In this document: positions 6,012 to 13,836 of the stretch, in pieces | How the letters are laid out: every line of letters starts with the position of its first letter | Numbering within the stretch: position 1 is the stretch's first letter | Assembly: GCA_002353225.1 (NCBI GenBank) | Contig: DEJF01000042.1 | Coordinates: forward strand, 1-32,872 | Source: Prevotella sp. UBA2755 | GTDB lineage: Bacteria > Bacteroidota > Bacteroidia > Bacteroidales > Bacteroidaceae | DNA: 32,872 nucleotides | Direction of reading: 5' to 3' | Made by a program: the position numbers and the translations under genes | Notes under the pieces: generated by a model | What the model was told of the DNA's origin: nothing | The model's input: the letters and a program-made list of their open reading frames with translations, nothing else | Database searches by the model: none

Positions 6012-6435
6012 TTTCTTTTCAAGAGATTATGCGGGCAGACGCTCCGAATACGAATCACTCTCGCCTGCAGTAACAATAAATGGCATAAGAGGACATTTGA
6101 TTAAGCGTAAAGGGGATTCTGACACGCATACAAATCTTCCATTTTATGCGAATACGTCCGACGTCTATTTCCGACAAAACGTATATGGTGTTTGTCAGGC
6201 AAGGACCTATATCGGCAATAAATTACATCTCGATTTCGACTGGAGTCATGCACACACCAATAGAGGCGATGGTCGTCATTTCCCTGTCGGAACAGTTCAT
6301 GTCCAAATTTGGCAGGAGCAAAAAGATGGTACTTTTAAAAGATTATCCAACGAAGCTCGTTCCATGAGCAACTATGAGATGAAGAAGTTTGGTCCAATTC
6401 TGAAATACTTCTGTCCTAGCGTCAAGTTTAGATAA
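5995..6435 (+). CDS. Hypothetical protein, 146 aa, with H-x-D-x-D-x2-H-x-H cluster
   Basis: Not recognised. The most striking part is near residues 78-100: LHLDFDWSHAHTNRGDGRHF followed by PVGTVHVQIW. It carries a histidine/aspartate cluster (H-x-D-x-D-x-x-H-x-H, then R-G-D-G-R-H and V-H-V) that could hold a metal ion or an active site. The protein is basic overall (many Arg and Lys; tail MKKFGPILKYFCPSVKFR) and has no signal peptide. It starts at ATG 5995 within the preceding gene (17-bp overlap) and ends a few bases before a bidirectional terminator. A nuclease-like or other phosphotransfer role is possible but unproven. Confidence 0.65.
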   Translation: MGNGADFFSRDYAGRRSEYESLSPAVTINGIRGHLIKRKGDSDTHTNLPFYANTSDVYFRQNVYGVCQARTYIGNKLHLDFDWSHAHTNRGDGRHFPVGTVHVQIWQEQKDGTFKRLSNEARSMSNYEMKKFGPILKYFCPSVKFR

Positions 6436-6437
6436 TT

Positions 6438-6471
6438 AAAGAGGTAGGGCTGTTTGCCCTACCTCTTTTTT
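6438..6471. terminator. Bidirectional terminator between convergent units
   Basis: A perfect 13-bp stem (aaagaggtagggc at 6438-6450, gccctacctcttt at 6456-6468) with a 5-base loop. It is followed by TTTTTT on the plus strand and by TTTAATT on the minus strand. It separates the plus-strand 5995 gene from the minus-strand Mrr gene, whose stop codon touches it. Confidence 0.9.
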
Positions 6472-7369
6472 ATTCATTATTTCCTAAGAACGATATACGT
6501 TTTAGTGGCAACATATTCTTATCATCATCCGACATTTTATCGTAGTATTCCTGCCACATTTCTATAAACTCGTCACCATCTATAAGACGGATGAACTTAT
6601 CATTTCCTGAAGCTGCATTACGAGCGTCGGCAGAATATGTGCCACTTGTAACAAACAATGCTATGTCGCCAGCCTTTAACACTCCAGACAATGCACGAAC
6701 TTCTGATGCTCCAATGGCTGTGTCGGGCTTATGTTTTACTTGTACTTTGATGCGTGGTGTTTGTGCGCCCAACGGGTCTAAGTAGGCAATAATATCAATG
6801 CCACCATCCTTTCCTTTGGGAGCGACAAAAGGAGTGTGATAACCCATAGCACGAAGCAAGGCTGCCACTAAGTCTTGAAACTCGTAGGGGCTTTTTGAAA
6901 CTATGTAGCGTTTAATGCCCTCTCTTGCATCAGATTCCAATAAATCAAGATTCATAGAGTTGTCTTTCTCTGCGGTTTCATCCGTAGGCTCATCGTCTGC
7001 TCCAACTTCAATATCACGCAACTTCTTCCATTCTATATAGGCTGCTCTTGCCAAGTTCATTACATCCTCTGGACTTTTCTTTAGAACTTTTTCGCCTTCT
7101 GGCGTTATATACCAAGTCCCGTTTTTCTTCACTATGAATCCTGCCTTCTGATAGTCTATAGAATAGAACTGAAAACTATTAGTCCAGCGAATATATTTCA
7201 TTTTACCTGCAGGTTCTTTCTCCCATTCCGTCAGTTCTACATTCTCATTCACAAAAGGATAAAGTTCCTTAGCTGGCATACTGCCACCTCGGCGACTCAT
7301 CTCCTTCATTACAGCATAAAGCGTCTTTGTTGCACAGGCTTTCGTCCTGCTAAAGTTTTCTTTGCCCAT
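6470..7369 (-). CDS. Mrr-like restriction endonuclease, 299 aa
   Basis: Mrr-family enzymes cut DNA, often modified DNA, with a PDDEXK-type nuclease domain. Here an N-terminal winged-helix-like region (residues ~10-100, ending TWYITPEGEKVLKK) precedes an acidic linker (~118-140) and the nuclease domain: YEFQDLVAALLRAMGY (161-176), GKDGGIDIIAY with D192, and VQVKHK with Q210 and K212. These are the conserved active-site residues of the family. The domain order and length match Mrr. It is the third gene of a minus-strand operon, 12 bp after the DUF262-HNH gene, and is closed by the terminator at 6438-6471. The neighbouring methylase suggests its cutting is tied to adenine methylation status (inference). 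Confidence 0.88.
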   Translation of the reverse strand: MGKENFSRTKACATKTLYAVMKEMSRRGGSMPAKELYPFVNENVELTEWEKEPAGKMKYIRWTNSFQFYSIDYQKAGFIVKKNGTWYITPEGEKVLKKSPEDVMNLARAAYIEWKKLRDIEVGADDEPTDETAEKDNSMNLDLLESDAREGIKRYIVSKSPYEFQDLVAALLRAMGYHTPFVAPKGKDGGIDIIAYLDPLGAQTPRIKVQVKHKPDTAIGASEVRALSGVLKAGDIALFVTSGTYSADARNAASGNDKFIRLIDGDEFIEMWQEYYDKMSDDDKNMLPLKRISFLGNNE

Positions 7370-7381
7370 ATCGTTTGTATT

Positions 7382-8551
7382 TTATCTGTTTCCTTTTGCT
7401 CTGTTATGCGTTTTGCAAAGCATCTGACAGTTCTCAATATCAGTGCTTCCGCCTTTGCTCCATGCTGTAACATGGTCGGCATCCATTTCTTCCAATTTCC
7501 AAATGCGCTGACGATTGGCATCATGGCCAATGGCGCAATAAGGACAGTTACTTGTTCCTTCCGCTTTAGCCTTCTCTGTCTGCTCCTGATAAACCTTGCG
7601 CATAGTGGGTTTATCAAACAGACGGACATTCAATAGTTTTGTGTCCTGACAGCCGCCAAGTACATATTCAAAGATGCCTCGGCGGTTTGTCACAAAATCA
7701 TCATGCATCAGTTCGTAGACCTTTGCCGATAATTCTGAATGATTGTATGCCTGATTATGGAAACGCTCATATAGTTCACCCCAGTTCAAACCTTGCATTT
7801 CATCATAGACATCATCGAATTTCGAATCCACCCAATCAATGACAGTATTGAAATAGGTTTTTATCTCGTTGACATTATTGTCACGACGATGGGATGACAT
7901 ATAACCATCCACATTTCCCTTGCTCACCCATTCTAAAGCTGTCGCCAAAAACATCTGACGATTAGCAGGACCTTTTACGTAGGATTCCCATTTCTGAATA
8001 TTGGCGTTCCCTGAATTTGAGAACTCTTTTTTGCATTCAGTTACAAATGGTCCGCTATAAATGGCATTCAGTTTTTCTTGTTCATTTAGTGGAACACCCA
8101 CAATATTTATAGTTTGGAACCATTCCTTGATTTCTTCCTCAGCGTGTTCTCCCTCACCTTCACATACATAGACCAGCAACTTTGTTTGCTTTACTTTCTG
8201 CTGCTTACCTTCATCCAGTCCATCAAATATTTGTTCAAGTCCATTAATCTTTACAGCAAACTTGTTTTTAAGGAAACGACCCAAAGAAGTAATACGTTGC
8301 TGTCCATCAAGCACCTCTAGTTTGCTATCTTCTTTCTTATTAAAGTAGATAAGTCCTAGCGGATATCCTTTCAATACAGACTCAATCACTGCTACATCTT
8401 TCTTGCCATCGGCATAGATGTAGTTACGCTGATATTCTGGCTGAATAGTCAATTGACCCGCCAAGCCATACAAACCTTTGCCTTCAAGTTCGTTGTACTC
8501 GAAACCATCGCATATTTGCTCTACAGTATAGATTTTTAGTTCTGTTTTCAT
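7382..8551 (-). CDS. DUF262 and HNH nuclease protein, 389 aa
   Basis: DUF262 is the ParB-like N-terminal domain also found in the modified-DNA restriction enzyme GmrSD, where it is linked to nucleotide use. Residues 36-44 (IQPEYQRNY) and 80-90 (VLDGQQRITSL) carry its hallmark QR and DGQQR motifs. The C-terminus holds an HNH endonuclease: C336-x2-C339, D359-H360, N374, C379, H382 and N383 (EEMDADHVTAW, NCQMLCKTHNRAKG). Both halves look complete. The start at 8551 overlaps the methylase stop by one base (TAATG), which means coupled translation. It is the middle gene of the methylase-DUF262-Mrr operon. It probably cleaves DNA lacking or bearing the neighbour's methyl mark; which of the two cannot be read from sequence. 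Confidence 0.88.
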   Translation of the reverse strand: MKTELKIYTVEQICDGFEYNELEGKGLYGLAGQLTIQPEYQRNYIYADGKKDVAVIESVLKGYPLGLIYFNKKEDSKLEVLDGQQRITSLGRFLKNKFAVKINGLEQIFDGLDEGKQQKVKQTKLLVYVCEGEGEHAEEEIKEWFQTINIVGVPLNEQEKLNAIYSGPFVTECKKEFSNSGNANIQKWESYVKGPANRQMFLATALEWVSKGNVDGYMSSHRRDNNVNEIKTYFNTVIDWVDSKFDDVYDEMQGLNWGELYERFHNQAYNHSELSAKVYELMHDDFVTNRRGIFEYVLGGCQDTKLLNVRLFDKPTMRKVYQEQTEKAKAEGTSNCPYCAIGHDANRQRIWKLEEMDADHVTAWSKGGSTDIENCQMLCKTHNRAKGNR

Positions 8552-9702
8552 TATGATTGTTTTTTGCGGATTAGTATTCTTTGGTAAACAACAACAGCAT
8601 TTCCCTGCTCATCCAAGACATAAGGATTTTGTATGCGCCATGTCTTATCTTGTTTTTTGTAATATTCTGCTCTTTCTTTTGATGGTGGAGTATAAAAATC
8701 ACATTCTTTCTCACACCATTCAATGTCTCCCCCTCTCCAAACTATCTCAAATTGTTCGGGGCAATATTTATCCATAAAAGAAATTGGCACACCCATTACT
8801 CCCTCATAATCACTTGGAATTGCATCTGTATATGGAATGTCTATTGCATCGAAGTTGTCATAATGCTCGTATCTTTTATTCTCTCTGATTTCTTTGTGTT
8901 TGCTATGCTTGAAGTTGTCTGCCATAGTCATAAGTTTCAAAGGCTGATGGCGACGACCGTGGTCTATATTTGTGAACCAACAACAATTACGGAACTTTAC
9001 GAGTTTTGTCTTTTCATCGTAAACTCCAGCTGCATATTCAAATTTCGGTGATTCAATCCTAAAGTATGCATTGCCATTTTGGAATCCATTACCAAGCCAC
9101 ATTTTATTTTCCTTCAATAATGGGAATATATCACGATATGTAATAGCATTCATATTTCCAATTATAATAAACAGCTTTCCAGAATCCATTAACCACGCTA
9201 CAAACTCTCTAAACAGCGAGAAAGGAGGATTTGTTATAACTACATCTGCCTCGTCACGCAGTTTGCGTATTTCTTTGCTACGAAAATCACCATCACCTTC
9301 CAAGTATTGCCATTGCAAATCGTTGATGTCAATACGATTGTCGCCAGTCACATCATGTGTTAACACGAAAATCTTTCCATGCGTCTTGCTCTTGTCGTTG
9401 TCGAAATAAGGTTGTGAAGTCTCAAAGAGCGTGGGTTGGTAAGGCACCTTATACTTCTTGCTTTCTGGAGCATAACTGGTGGAAATCAGTTTCTTCAAAC
9501 CAAGTAATTCAAAATTCTGTGCAAAGAACTTGGTAAAGTTACTCCATTCAGGATCGTCGCAAGGTAATAATACAGTCTTGCCACGAAACACATTGGGGTC
9601 GTAATCCAGATAAGCGTTTATCTCCTTCTGGATATCAGCATATTGCGTATAGAACTCATCATTCTTCGCCGTTTTCGCATTTGCTAAGTTAGTATTCGCC
9701 AT
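8551..9702 (-). CDS. EcoRI-family adenine-specific DNA methyltransferase, 383 aa
   Basis: It transfers a methyl group from S-adenosylmethionine to adenine in DNA. Visible hallmarks are ANAKTAKNDEFYTQYADI at the start, PCDDPEWSNF near residue 48, DADVVITNPPFSLF with the NPPF catalytic motif at about 158-161, and KLFIIIGNMNAITY. These fit the M.EcoRI family rather than the common Dam-like ones. The frame is open to 9813, but the first 37 codons read as non-family sequence, so ATG 9702 (MANTNLANAKTAK) is the likely start. It heads a three-gene operon with two putative nucleases and has no EcoRI-type endonuclease beside it. A perfect promoter lies about 300 bp upstream, giving an unusually long leader. 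It could also be read as a solitary methylase whose partners are modification-dependent. Confidence 0.88.
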   Translation of the reverse strand: MANTNLANAKTAKNDEFYTQYADIQKEINAYLDYDPNVFRGKTVLLPCDDPEWSNFTKFFAQNFELLGLKKLISTSYAPESKKYKVPYQPTLFETSQPYFDNDKSKTHGKIFVLTHDVTGDNRIDINDLQWQYLEGDGDFRSKEIRKLRDEADVVITNPPFSLFREFVAWLMDSGKLFIIIGNMNAITYRDIFPLLKENKMWLGNGFQNGNAYFRIESPKFEYAAGVYDEKTKLVKFRNCCWFTNIDHGRRHQPLKLMTMADNFKHSKHKEIRENKRYEHYDNFDAIDIPYTDAIPSDYEGVMGVPISFMDKYCPEQFEIVWRGGDIEWCEKECDFYTPPSKERAEYYKKQDKTWRIQNPYVLDEQGNAVVVYQRILIRKKQS

Positions 9703-10093
9703 ACTCAATAGTTTAGGAGCATAGCACTTATCGGAATCTTTTGGGCTTGAAACATCAAGACCTCTACACAATAAAAGCGTGTCCGCTCTTACCAGATATA
9801 GAGGCCGTGACATTGCCCAAATGAATGATAAGTGACGTCCACGCTATAAGCGCGAACAATCACAATTATCGAAATTCATTTTTCTTTTAGAAATTTGTCA
9901 CGTTTCTATATCTTCCAGATAACTGCTATTGTCGTTATTATTTTACCCACAAAAATCTGCACCACCGCTTTCGCTAAAACATCATGGCAATGCATTGGCA
10001 AAGATACAAATAATTTGTAAAACGCCAAAGGATTTGGAGGAAAAAAGTGAGACCCCCTTCTAACCTCCCCCTGTTGAGGGGGAAGAAAAAGAA
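9703..10093. other. Long leader region of the methylase operon
   Basis: Nearly 290 bp separate the promoter box at 9998 from ATG 9702. On the minus strand, the 37 codons upstream of 9702 stay open but do not look like the methylase family. A 29-codon frame from 9995 (MHCHDVLAKAVV) begins right at the predicted transcription start. No terminator or riboswitch fold is recognised. Farther out, 10058-10083 holds a small CCCC/GGGG hairpin typical of Bacteroidetes intergenic repeats. Confidence 0.4.
9998..10028 (-). promoter_or_regulatory. Promoter of the methylase-nuclease operon
   Basis: TTG at 10028-10026, a 19-bp spacer and TATCTTTGC at 10006-9998 on the minus strand. It is the only strong promoter upstream of 9702. 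Confidence 0.75.
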
Positions 10094-10121
10094 AACGAGG
10101 AAACATTGTCGCTTCCTCGTT
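10085..10121 (-). terminator. Terminator of luxS
   Basis: A perfect 9-bp stem (aacgaggaa at 10094-10102, ttcctcgtt at 10113-10121) with a 10-base loop is followed on the minus strand by a T-rich tail (TTTTCTTTTTC). It starts 8 bp after the luxS stop codon. Confidence 0.85.
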
Positions 10122-10128
10122 AATACAA

Positions 10129-10623
10129 TTATGCGTCAGCAAACACCATACCGTCGTCAAGTGTTATCTGTAACTTGGTGTACTCGCTGTGGAAATCATT
10201 CCGCAGGCGGTCAATATAACGGACACTCTCCCATTTACACATCGGCAGGTCGTGAAGCAGGTAATTACCACAGGTCTGTGGCTCCGTGGCTGGCACTTTA
10301 TCCTGTTTGACAATCCACTCAAGACACTCGATGGTCAGTTGACGCATATCCTCGATAGTGTATGCACCAGTCATGATGACATACATGCCAGTGAGACACC
10401 CCATAGGACCTACATAGACCACATCGTCCTTAACCTGACTGTTGCGGAACCATGTTGCCATCAGATGCTCCATACTGTGTATAGCGGCAGGAGCGACTGC
10501 AGGTTCCTTGTTAGGTTCTGTGATGCGTAAATCAAAAGTGGTGAAGCCTTTGTCTTCACGTGACACGTATATGCCCGGTTTTAAGTGGGTATGATCAATG
10601 GTAAAACTTTGTATGACCTCCAT
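10129..10623 (-). CDS. luxS: S-ribosylhomocysteine lyase LuxS, 164 aa
   Basis: LuxS cleaves S-ribosylhomocysteine to homocysteine and the precursor of autoinducer-2, recycling the by-product of methylation reactions. The metal site is intact: H49-S-M-E52-H53 (HSMEH), with C118 in TCGNYLLHD as third ligand. The catalytic Cys is C76 in GPMGCLTGMY. The N-terminal DHTHLKPG and the C-terminal KWESVRYIDRL are also typical. Length agrees with the usual 155-170 residues. It is a single-gene unit with its own promoter (10649-10679) and terminator (10085-10121). It sits between the accessory methylase operon and the ATP synthase operon, so it probably marks the edge of the conserved chromosome. Confidence 0.97.
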   Translation of the reverse strand: MEVIQSFTIDHTHLKPGIYVSREDKGFTTFDLRITEPNKEPAVAPAAIHSMEHLMATWFRNSQVKDDVVYVGPMGCLTGMYVIMTGAYTIEDMRQLTIECLEWIVKQDKVPATEPQTCGNYLLHDLPMCKWESVRYIDRLRNDFHSEYTKLQITLDDGMVFADA

Positions 10624-10648
10624 ATTATATATTCGTTATTATTCACGT

Positions 10649-10679
10649 GCAAAGATAAGCAATAAATTCTAAAACACAA
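10649..10679 (-). promoter_or_regulatory. Promoter of luxS
   Basis: TTG at 10679-10677, a 19-bp spacer and TATCTTTGC at 10657-10649 on the minus strand, 25 bp before the luxS ATG. The -33 TTG lies immediately beyond the T-tail of the ATP synthase operon terminator. Confidence 0.88.
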
Positions 10680-10680
10680 A

Positions 10681-10713
10681 AAAAGAGCGAGGAAACCATA
10701 TCCTCGCTCTTTT
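10681..10713 (-). terminator. Terminator of the ATP synthase operon
   Basis: A perfect 13-bp stem (aaaagagcgagga at 10681-10693, tcctcgctctttt at 10701-10713) with a 7-base loop is followed on the minus strand by TTTTTTTG. It begins 4 bp after the atpG stop. The T-tail runs straight into the luxS promoter. Confidence 0.92.
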
Positions 10714-10716
10714 GAT

Positions 10717-11685
10717 TTAGTTGTTAACACTACCACCCACGATGTCAAGCAACTCGGAGGTAATAGCCTGCTGACGACTCTTGTTATACTGCAAGTTGAG
10801 TTGTCGCAACAACTCGTCGGCATTATCTGTTGCCGTCTGCATCGCCACCATACGGGCAGCATGCTCAGAGGCGACACTGTCAAGCAGTGCGGTATAGAGC
10901 ATGAGGTGTGCCAGTTTCGGCATCAACTGCGAGAGCACCGTGTTCATGTCGGGCTCCACCAGGAAGTTGTCGTTTAATGGTTTGACCTCATTCTCTTCGT
11001 GTTCACGCTGACGACGGTTCTTCTTCAAGTAGTCCTGTGCTTTCTTCGTCACCACATTAGTAGTCAGGTCACGCTCATGGTCACGCTCCAACTCACTCTC
11101 CAAATCAATGGGGAGGAAGGTCTTGGAGGTGAGAATCTGCGAGCCTGCCGACTTGAAGTGGTGATAGATCAACTCTACCTTGTCAATCTCACCGTCAGCG
11201 AAACGACGACCTAAGTCCATCGCCATCTCGATACACTGATGAACATTGGGATGGTCTATCATGTCGGCATAATTGCCCATGACATTATATCCTAACTTCT
11301 GTGCCTTCTCAGCCACCTTACGACCAATGGGATAGACATCGATATTCTCGCGTCCTATCTCCTGACCCAATCCATCAACGGTGTGTTGCATCAACTTGAT
11401 AATGTTTGAGTTAAAGCCACCACACAATGACGAATTGCTGGAGAAGATGACCAGAGCGACACGCTTGACGGGACGCTCCTGGTCGTAGATGGTCTGTGCC
11501 TCTGCCTCTGCTGCCAGGAATGACTTCAGGATATGCTCCAGCATCGTCTCGTATGGTAGCATATTCTGGATGGCTACCTGCGCATGGTGGAGTTTCGACG
11601 AAGCCACCATCTTCATCGCACTCGTTATCTTACGGGTACTCTGAACACTGGCAATACGTCCTTTAATTTCCTTCAGACTGGGCAT
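10717..11685 (-). CDS. atpG: ATP synthase gamma subunit, 322 aa
   Basis: Gamma is the central rotating shaft of F1, linking the c-ring to the alpha3-beta3 head. The N-terminal helix (MPSLKEIKGRIASVQSTRKITSAMKMVA), the SSNSSLCGGFN segment and the C-terminal helix (ATDNADELLRQLNLQYNKSRQQAITSELLDIV) are all family signatures. At 322 residues it is longer than the ~286 of E. coli. The extra length is a highly charged stretch around residues 190-235 (LERDHERDLTT, KKNRRQREHEENE), as seen in other Bacteroidetes (from memory). It is the last gene of the operon, 6 bp after atpA, and is closed by a strong terminator. Confidence 0.97.
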   Translation of the reverse strand: MPSLKEIKGRIASVQSTRKITSAMKMVASSKLHHAQVAIQNMLPYETMLEHILKSFLAAEAEAQTIYDQERPVKRVALVIFSSNSSLCGGFNSNIIKLMQHTVDGLGQEIGRENIDVYPIGRKVAEKAQKLGYNVMGNYADMIDHPNVHQCIEMAMDLGRRFADGEIDKVELIYHHFKSAGSQILTSKTFLPIDLESELERDHERDLTTNVVTKKAQDYLKKNRRQREHEENEVKPLNDNFLVEPDMNTVLSQLMPKLAHLMLYTALLDSVASEHAARMVAMQTATDNADELLRQLNLQYNKSRQQAITSELLDIVGGSVNN

Positions 11686-11691
11686 AGGCTA

Positions 11692-13278
11692 TCAGGCTTT
11701 ATAGGTTCCAGCAATATCGAACATGATTTCCTCGATCTTGTCGGTCGTCTCATCGTCAATCTTACCAGCGGCAAGGGTCTCGATGACCTGTGGAGCCGAC
11801 GAACGCAACTTGTCAAGGAAAGCGGTTTGGCACTCACGTACCTTTTCAATGGGCACCTCACGCATCAGTCCATGCACGCCACAATACAGTATTGCCACCT
11901 GCTCACCTACGGGCATTGGGCTATACTGTGGTTGGATCAGCAACTGGTTGTTCTTACGACCGCGGTCAAGGGTCATTGCCGTCACAGCATCCATATCACT
12001 GGAGAACTTAGAGAATGCCTCCAACTCACGATACTGTGCCTGGTCGATCTTCAAAGTACCAGCCACCTTCTTCATAGACTTGATCTGGGCAGAGCCACCC
12101 ACACGGGATACGGAGATACCGACGTTAATGGCAGGACGGAAACCTTGGTTAAAGAGGTCGCTCTCCAAGAATATCTGACCGTCAGTAATAGAGATCACGT
12201 TGGTCGGGATATAAGCAGAAACGTCACCAGCCTGTGTCTCGATGATTGGCAGAGCAGTCAATGAGCCACCACCCTTCACATGACCCTTCATGCAGGCTGG
12301 CAGGTCGTTCATCTGCTCGGCAACCTCCTGCTGCTCGTTCATCTTAGCGGCACGCTCCAACAGACGAGAGTGTAGATAGAACACATCACCAGGATATGCC
12401 TCACGTCCTGAAGGACGACGCAGGATCAAGGACACCTCACGATAGGCAACAGCCTGCTTGGAGAGGTCGTCATAAACAACCAAAGCAGGGAGACCACGGT
12501 CACGGAAATACTCACCGATAGCGGCACCTGCAAACGGAGCATAATACTGCATGGCTGCAGGATCGGCTGCCGTAGCGGCTACCACAATAGTATAAGGCAT
12601 AGCACCATGCTCTTTCAGAGTCTGTACGAGCGTGGCGACGGTAGATGCCTTCTGACCGATGGCGACATAGATACAATATACAGGCTTTCCAGCCTCATAG
12701 AAACTCTTCTGGTTGATAATGGTATCAACGGCGATGGCGGTCTTACCCGTCTGACGGTCACCAATAATCAACTCACGCTGTCCACGACCAATTGGGATCA
12801 TAGAGTCGATGGCTTTCAGACCTGTCTGCAACGGCTCCTTCACTGGCTGACGGTAAATCACACCAGGAGCCTTACGGTCGAGCGGCATCTCAAAAGAGTC
12901 GGTAAGGTCGATATCACCCATGCCGTCGACAGCCTGTCCCAATGGATTGATGACACGTCCGAGCATGTTGTCATTGACACGAATAGAGGCAATACGCTTG
13001 GTGCGCTTCACCACCTGTCCCTCCTTGATACCGGCAGTCGGACCAAGAAGCACACAACCGACGTTGTCTTCCTCCAGGTTCATCACGATAGCCATCGTGC
13101 CGTTCTCGAACTCCAGCAACTCATTGGCTTCAGCATTACGGAGACCATAGATACGAGCCACACCATCACTCACGGTGAGTACGGTGCCAACCTCATCAAA
13201 CTTCTCCTCGCTGGAAATGCCCTTCAACTGGTCGAGCAACACCTGGGAAACTTCGCTTGGCTTAATTTTATCTGACAT
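11692..13278 (-). CDS. atpA: ATP synthase alpha subunit, 528 aa
   Basis: Alpha is the non-catalytic nucleotide-binding subunit of F1. It shows the Walker A motif GDRQTGKT at 173-180, the AGAAIGEYFRDRG-type segment, LVVYDDLSKQAVAYR, and the arginine-finger segment ISVSRVGGSAQ. The C-terminal helical domain is complete, and the length is near the usual 505-530. It is 6 bp after atpH and 6 bp before atpG, so it is translated as part of the polycistronic message. Nothing is odd in the sequence. Confidence 0.98.
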   Translation of the reverse strand: MSDKIKPSEVSQVLLDQLKGISSEEKFDEVGTVLTVSDGVARIYGLRNAEANELLEFENGTMAIVMNLEEDNVGCVLLGPTAGIKEGQVVKRTKRIASIRVNDNMLGRVINPLGQAVDGMGDIDLTDSFEMPLDRKAPGVIYRQPVKEPLQTGLKAIDSMIPIGRGQRELIIGDRQTGKTAIAVDTIINQKSFYEAGKPVYCIYVAIGQKASTVATLVQTLKEHGAMPYTIVVAATAADPAAMQYYAPFAGAAIGEYFRDRGLPALVVYDDLSKQAVAYREVSLILRRPSGREAYPGDVFYLHSRLLERAAKMNEQQEVAEQMNDLPACMKGHVKGGGSLTALPIIETQAGDVSAYIPTNVISITDGQIFLESDLFNQGFRPAINVGISVSRVGGSAQIKSMKKVAGTLKIDQAQYRELEAFSKFSSDMDAVTAMTLDRGRKNNQLLIQPQYSPMPVGEQVAILYCGVHGLMREVPIEKVRECQTAFLDKLRSSAPQVIETLAAGKIDDETTDKIEEIMFDIAGTYKA

Positions 13279-13284
13279 TGTTTT

Positions 13285-13821
13285 TTACTTTTTTAATGTG
13301 TTGAGAATGTTGTTGAGTCTGGTCTTGACACTGGCATCCATACGATAGGTGTCATATTCAAGGATGAAACCACCGATGATATCGGGATTCACTTCAGTCT
13401 CAAACTCCACAGTTCCATTAGTCTTACTCTCCACCATCTGGCGCATCTTCTGCTCTGTCTGAGCCGACACACGTGCCGCAGTAGTGAGTTTTCCACGGAT
13501 GACGTTCTTCTGCTTGCGGTAAAGCGTGATATAGGAGTTCGCCATGAACTGCATCACGTTCTCGCGGTCTTCCTTCAGTACAAGTTGTATGAAACTCTTG
13601 GTTAGCGCACTGGGCTTCTCACCAGAGGCTGTCTGCAACAGAGTCTGTTTCTTGTCCTTCGAGAGCATAGGATTGTCTATCGTCTGACGCAACTGAGGTA
13701 CCTCCAAGTAACTTTTGGCAACGGTCATCATCTCCTGATACACCTTATCCTCCTGTTGCTGGTCGGTAGCACTCTTAAGTAGCGCCCTTGCATATCTTAC
13801 AGATATTACTCCGATATCCAT
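13285..13821 (-). CDS. atpH: ATP synthase delta subunit, 178 aa
   Basis: Delta caps the alpha3-beta3 hexamer and joins it to the peripheral stalk. It starts MDIGVISVRYARALLKSA, has an all-helical N-terminal domain and ends with the family's conserved C-terminal block (NPDIIGGFILEYDTYRMDASVKTRLNNI). Length and domain layout are normal. It lies 15 bp after atpF and 6 bp before atpA. Confidence 0.95.
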   Translation of the reverse strand: MDIGVISVRYARALLKSATDQQQEDKVYQEMMTVAKSYLEVPQLRQTIDNPMLSKDKKQTLLQTASGEKPSALTKSFIQLVLKEDRENVMQFMANSYITLYRKQKNVIRGKLTTAARVSAQTEQKMRQMVESKTNGTVEFETEVNPDIIGGFILEYDTYRMDASVKTRLNNILNTLKK

Positions 13822-13836
13822 ACGCAGACTCCTTGG

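Noticed and set aside
10058..10083. CCCC/GGGG hairpin as a riboswitch or terminator
   Set aside because: The stem is short and beyond the luxS terminator, without a T-run; it looks like a common intergenic repeat.
11584..13275. Long open frames on the plus strand opposite atpA and atpG (up to 226 codons)
   Set aside because: They are antisense shadows of conserved ATP synthase genes, with no promoter, start context or recognisable protein.
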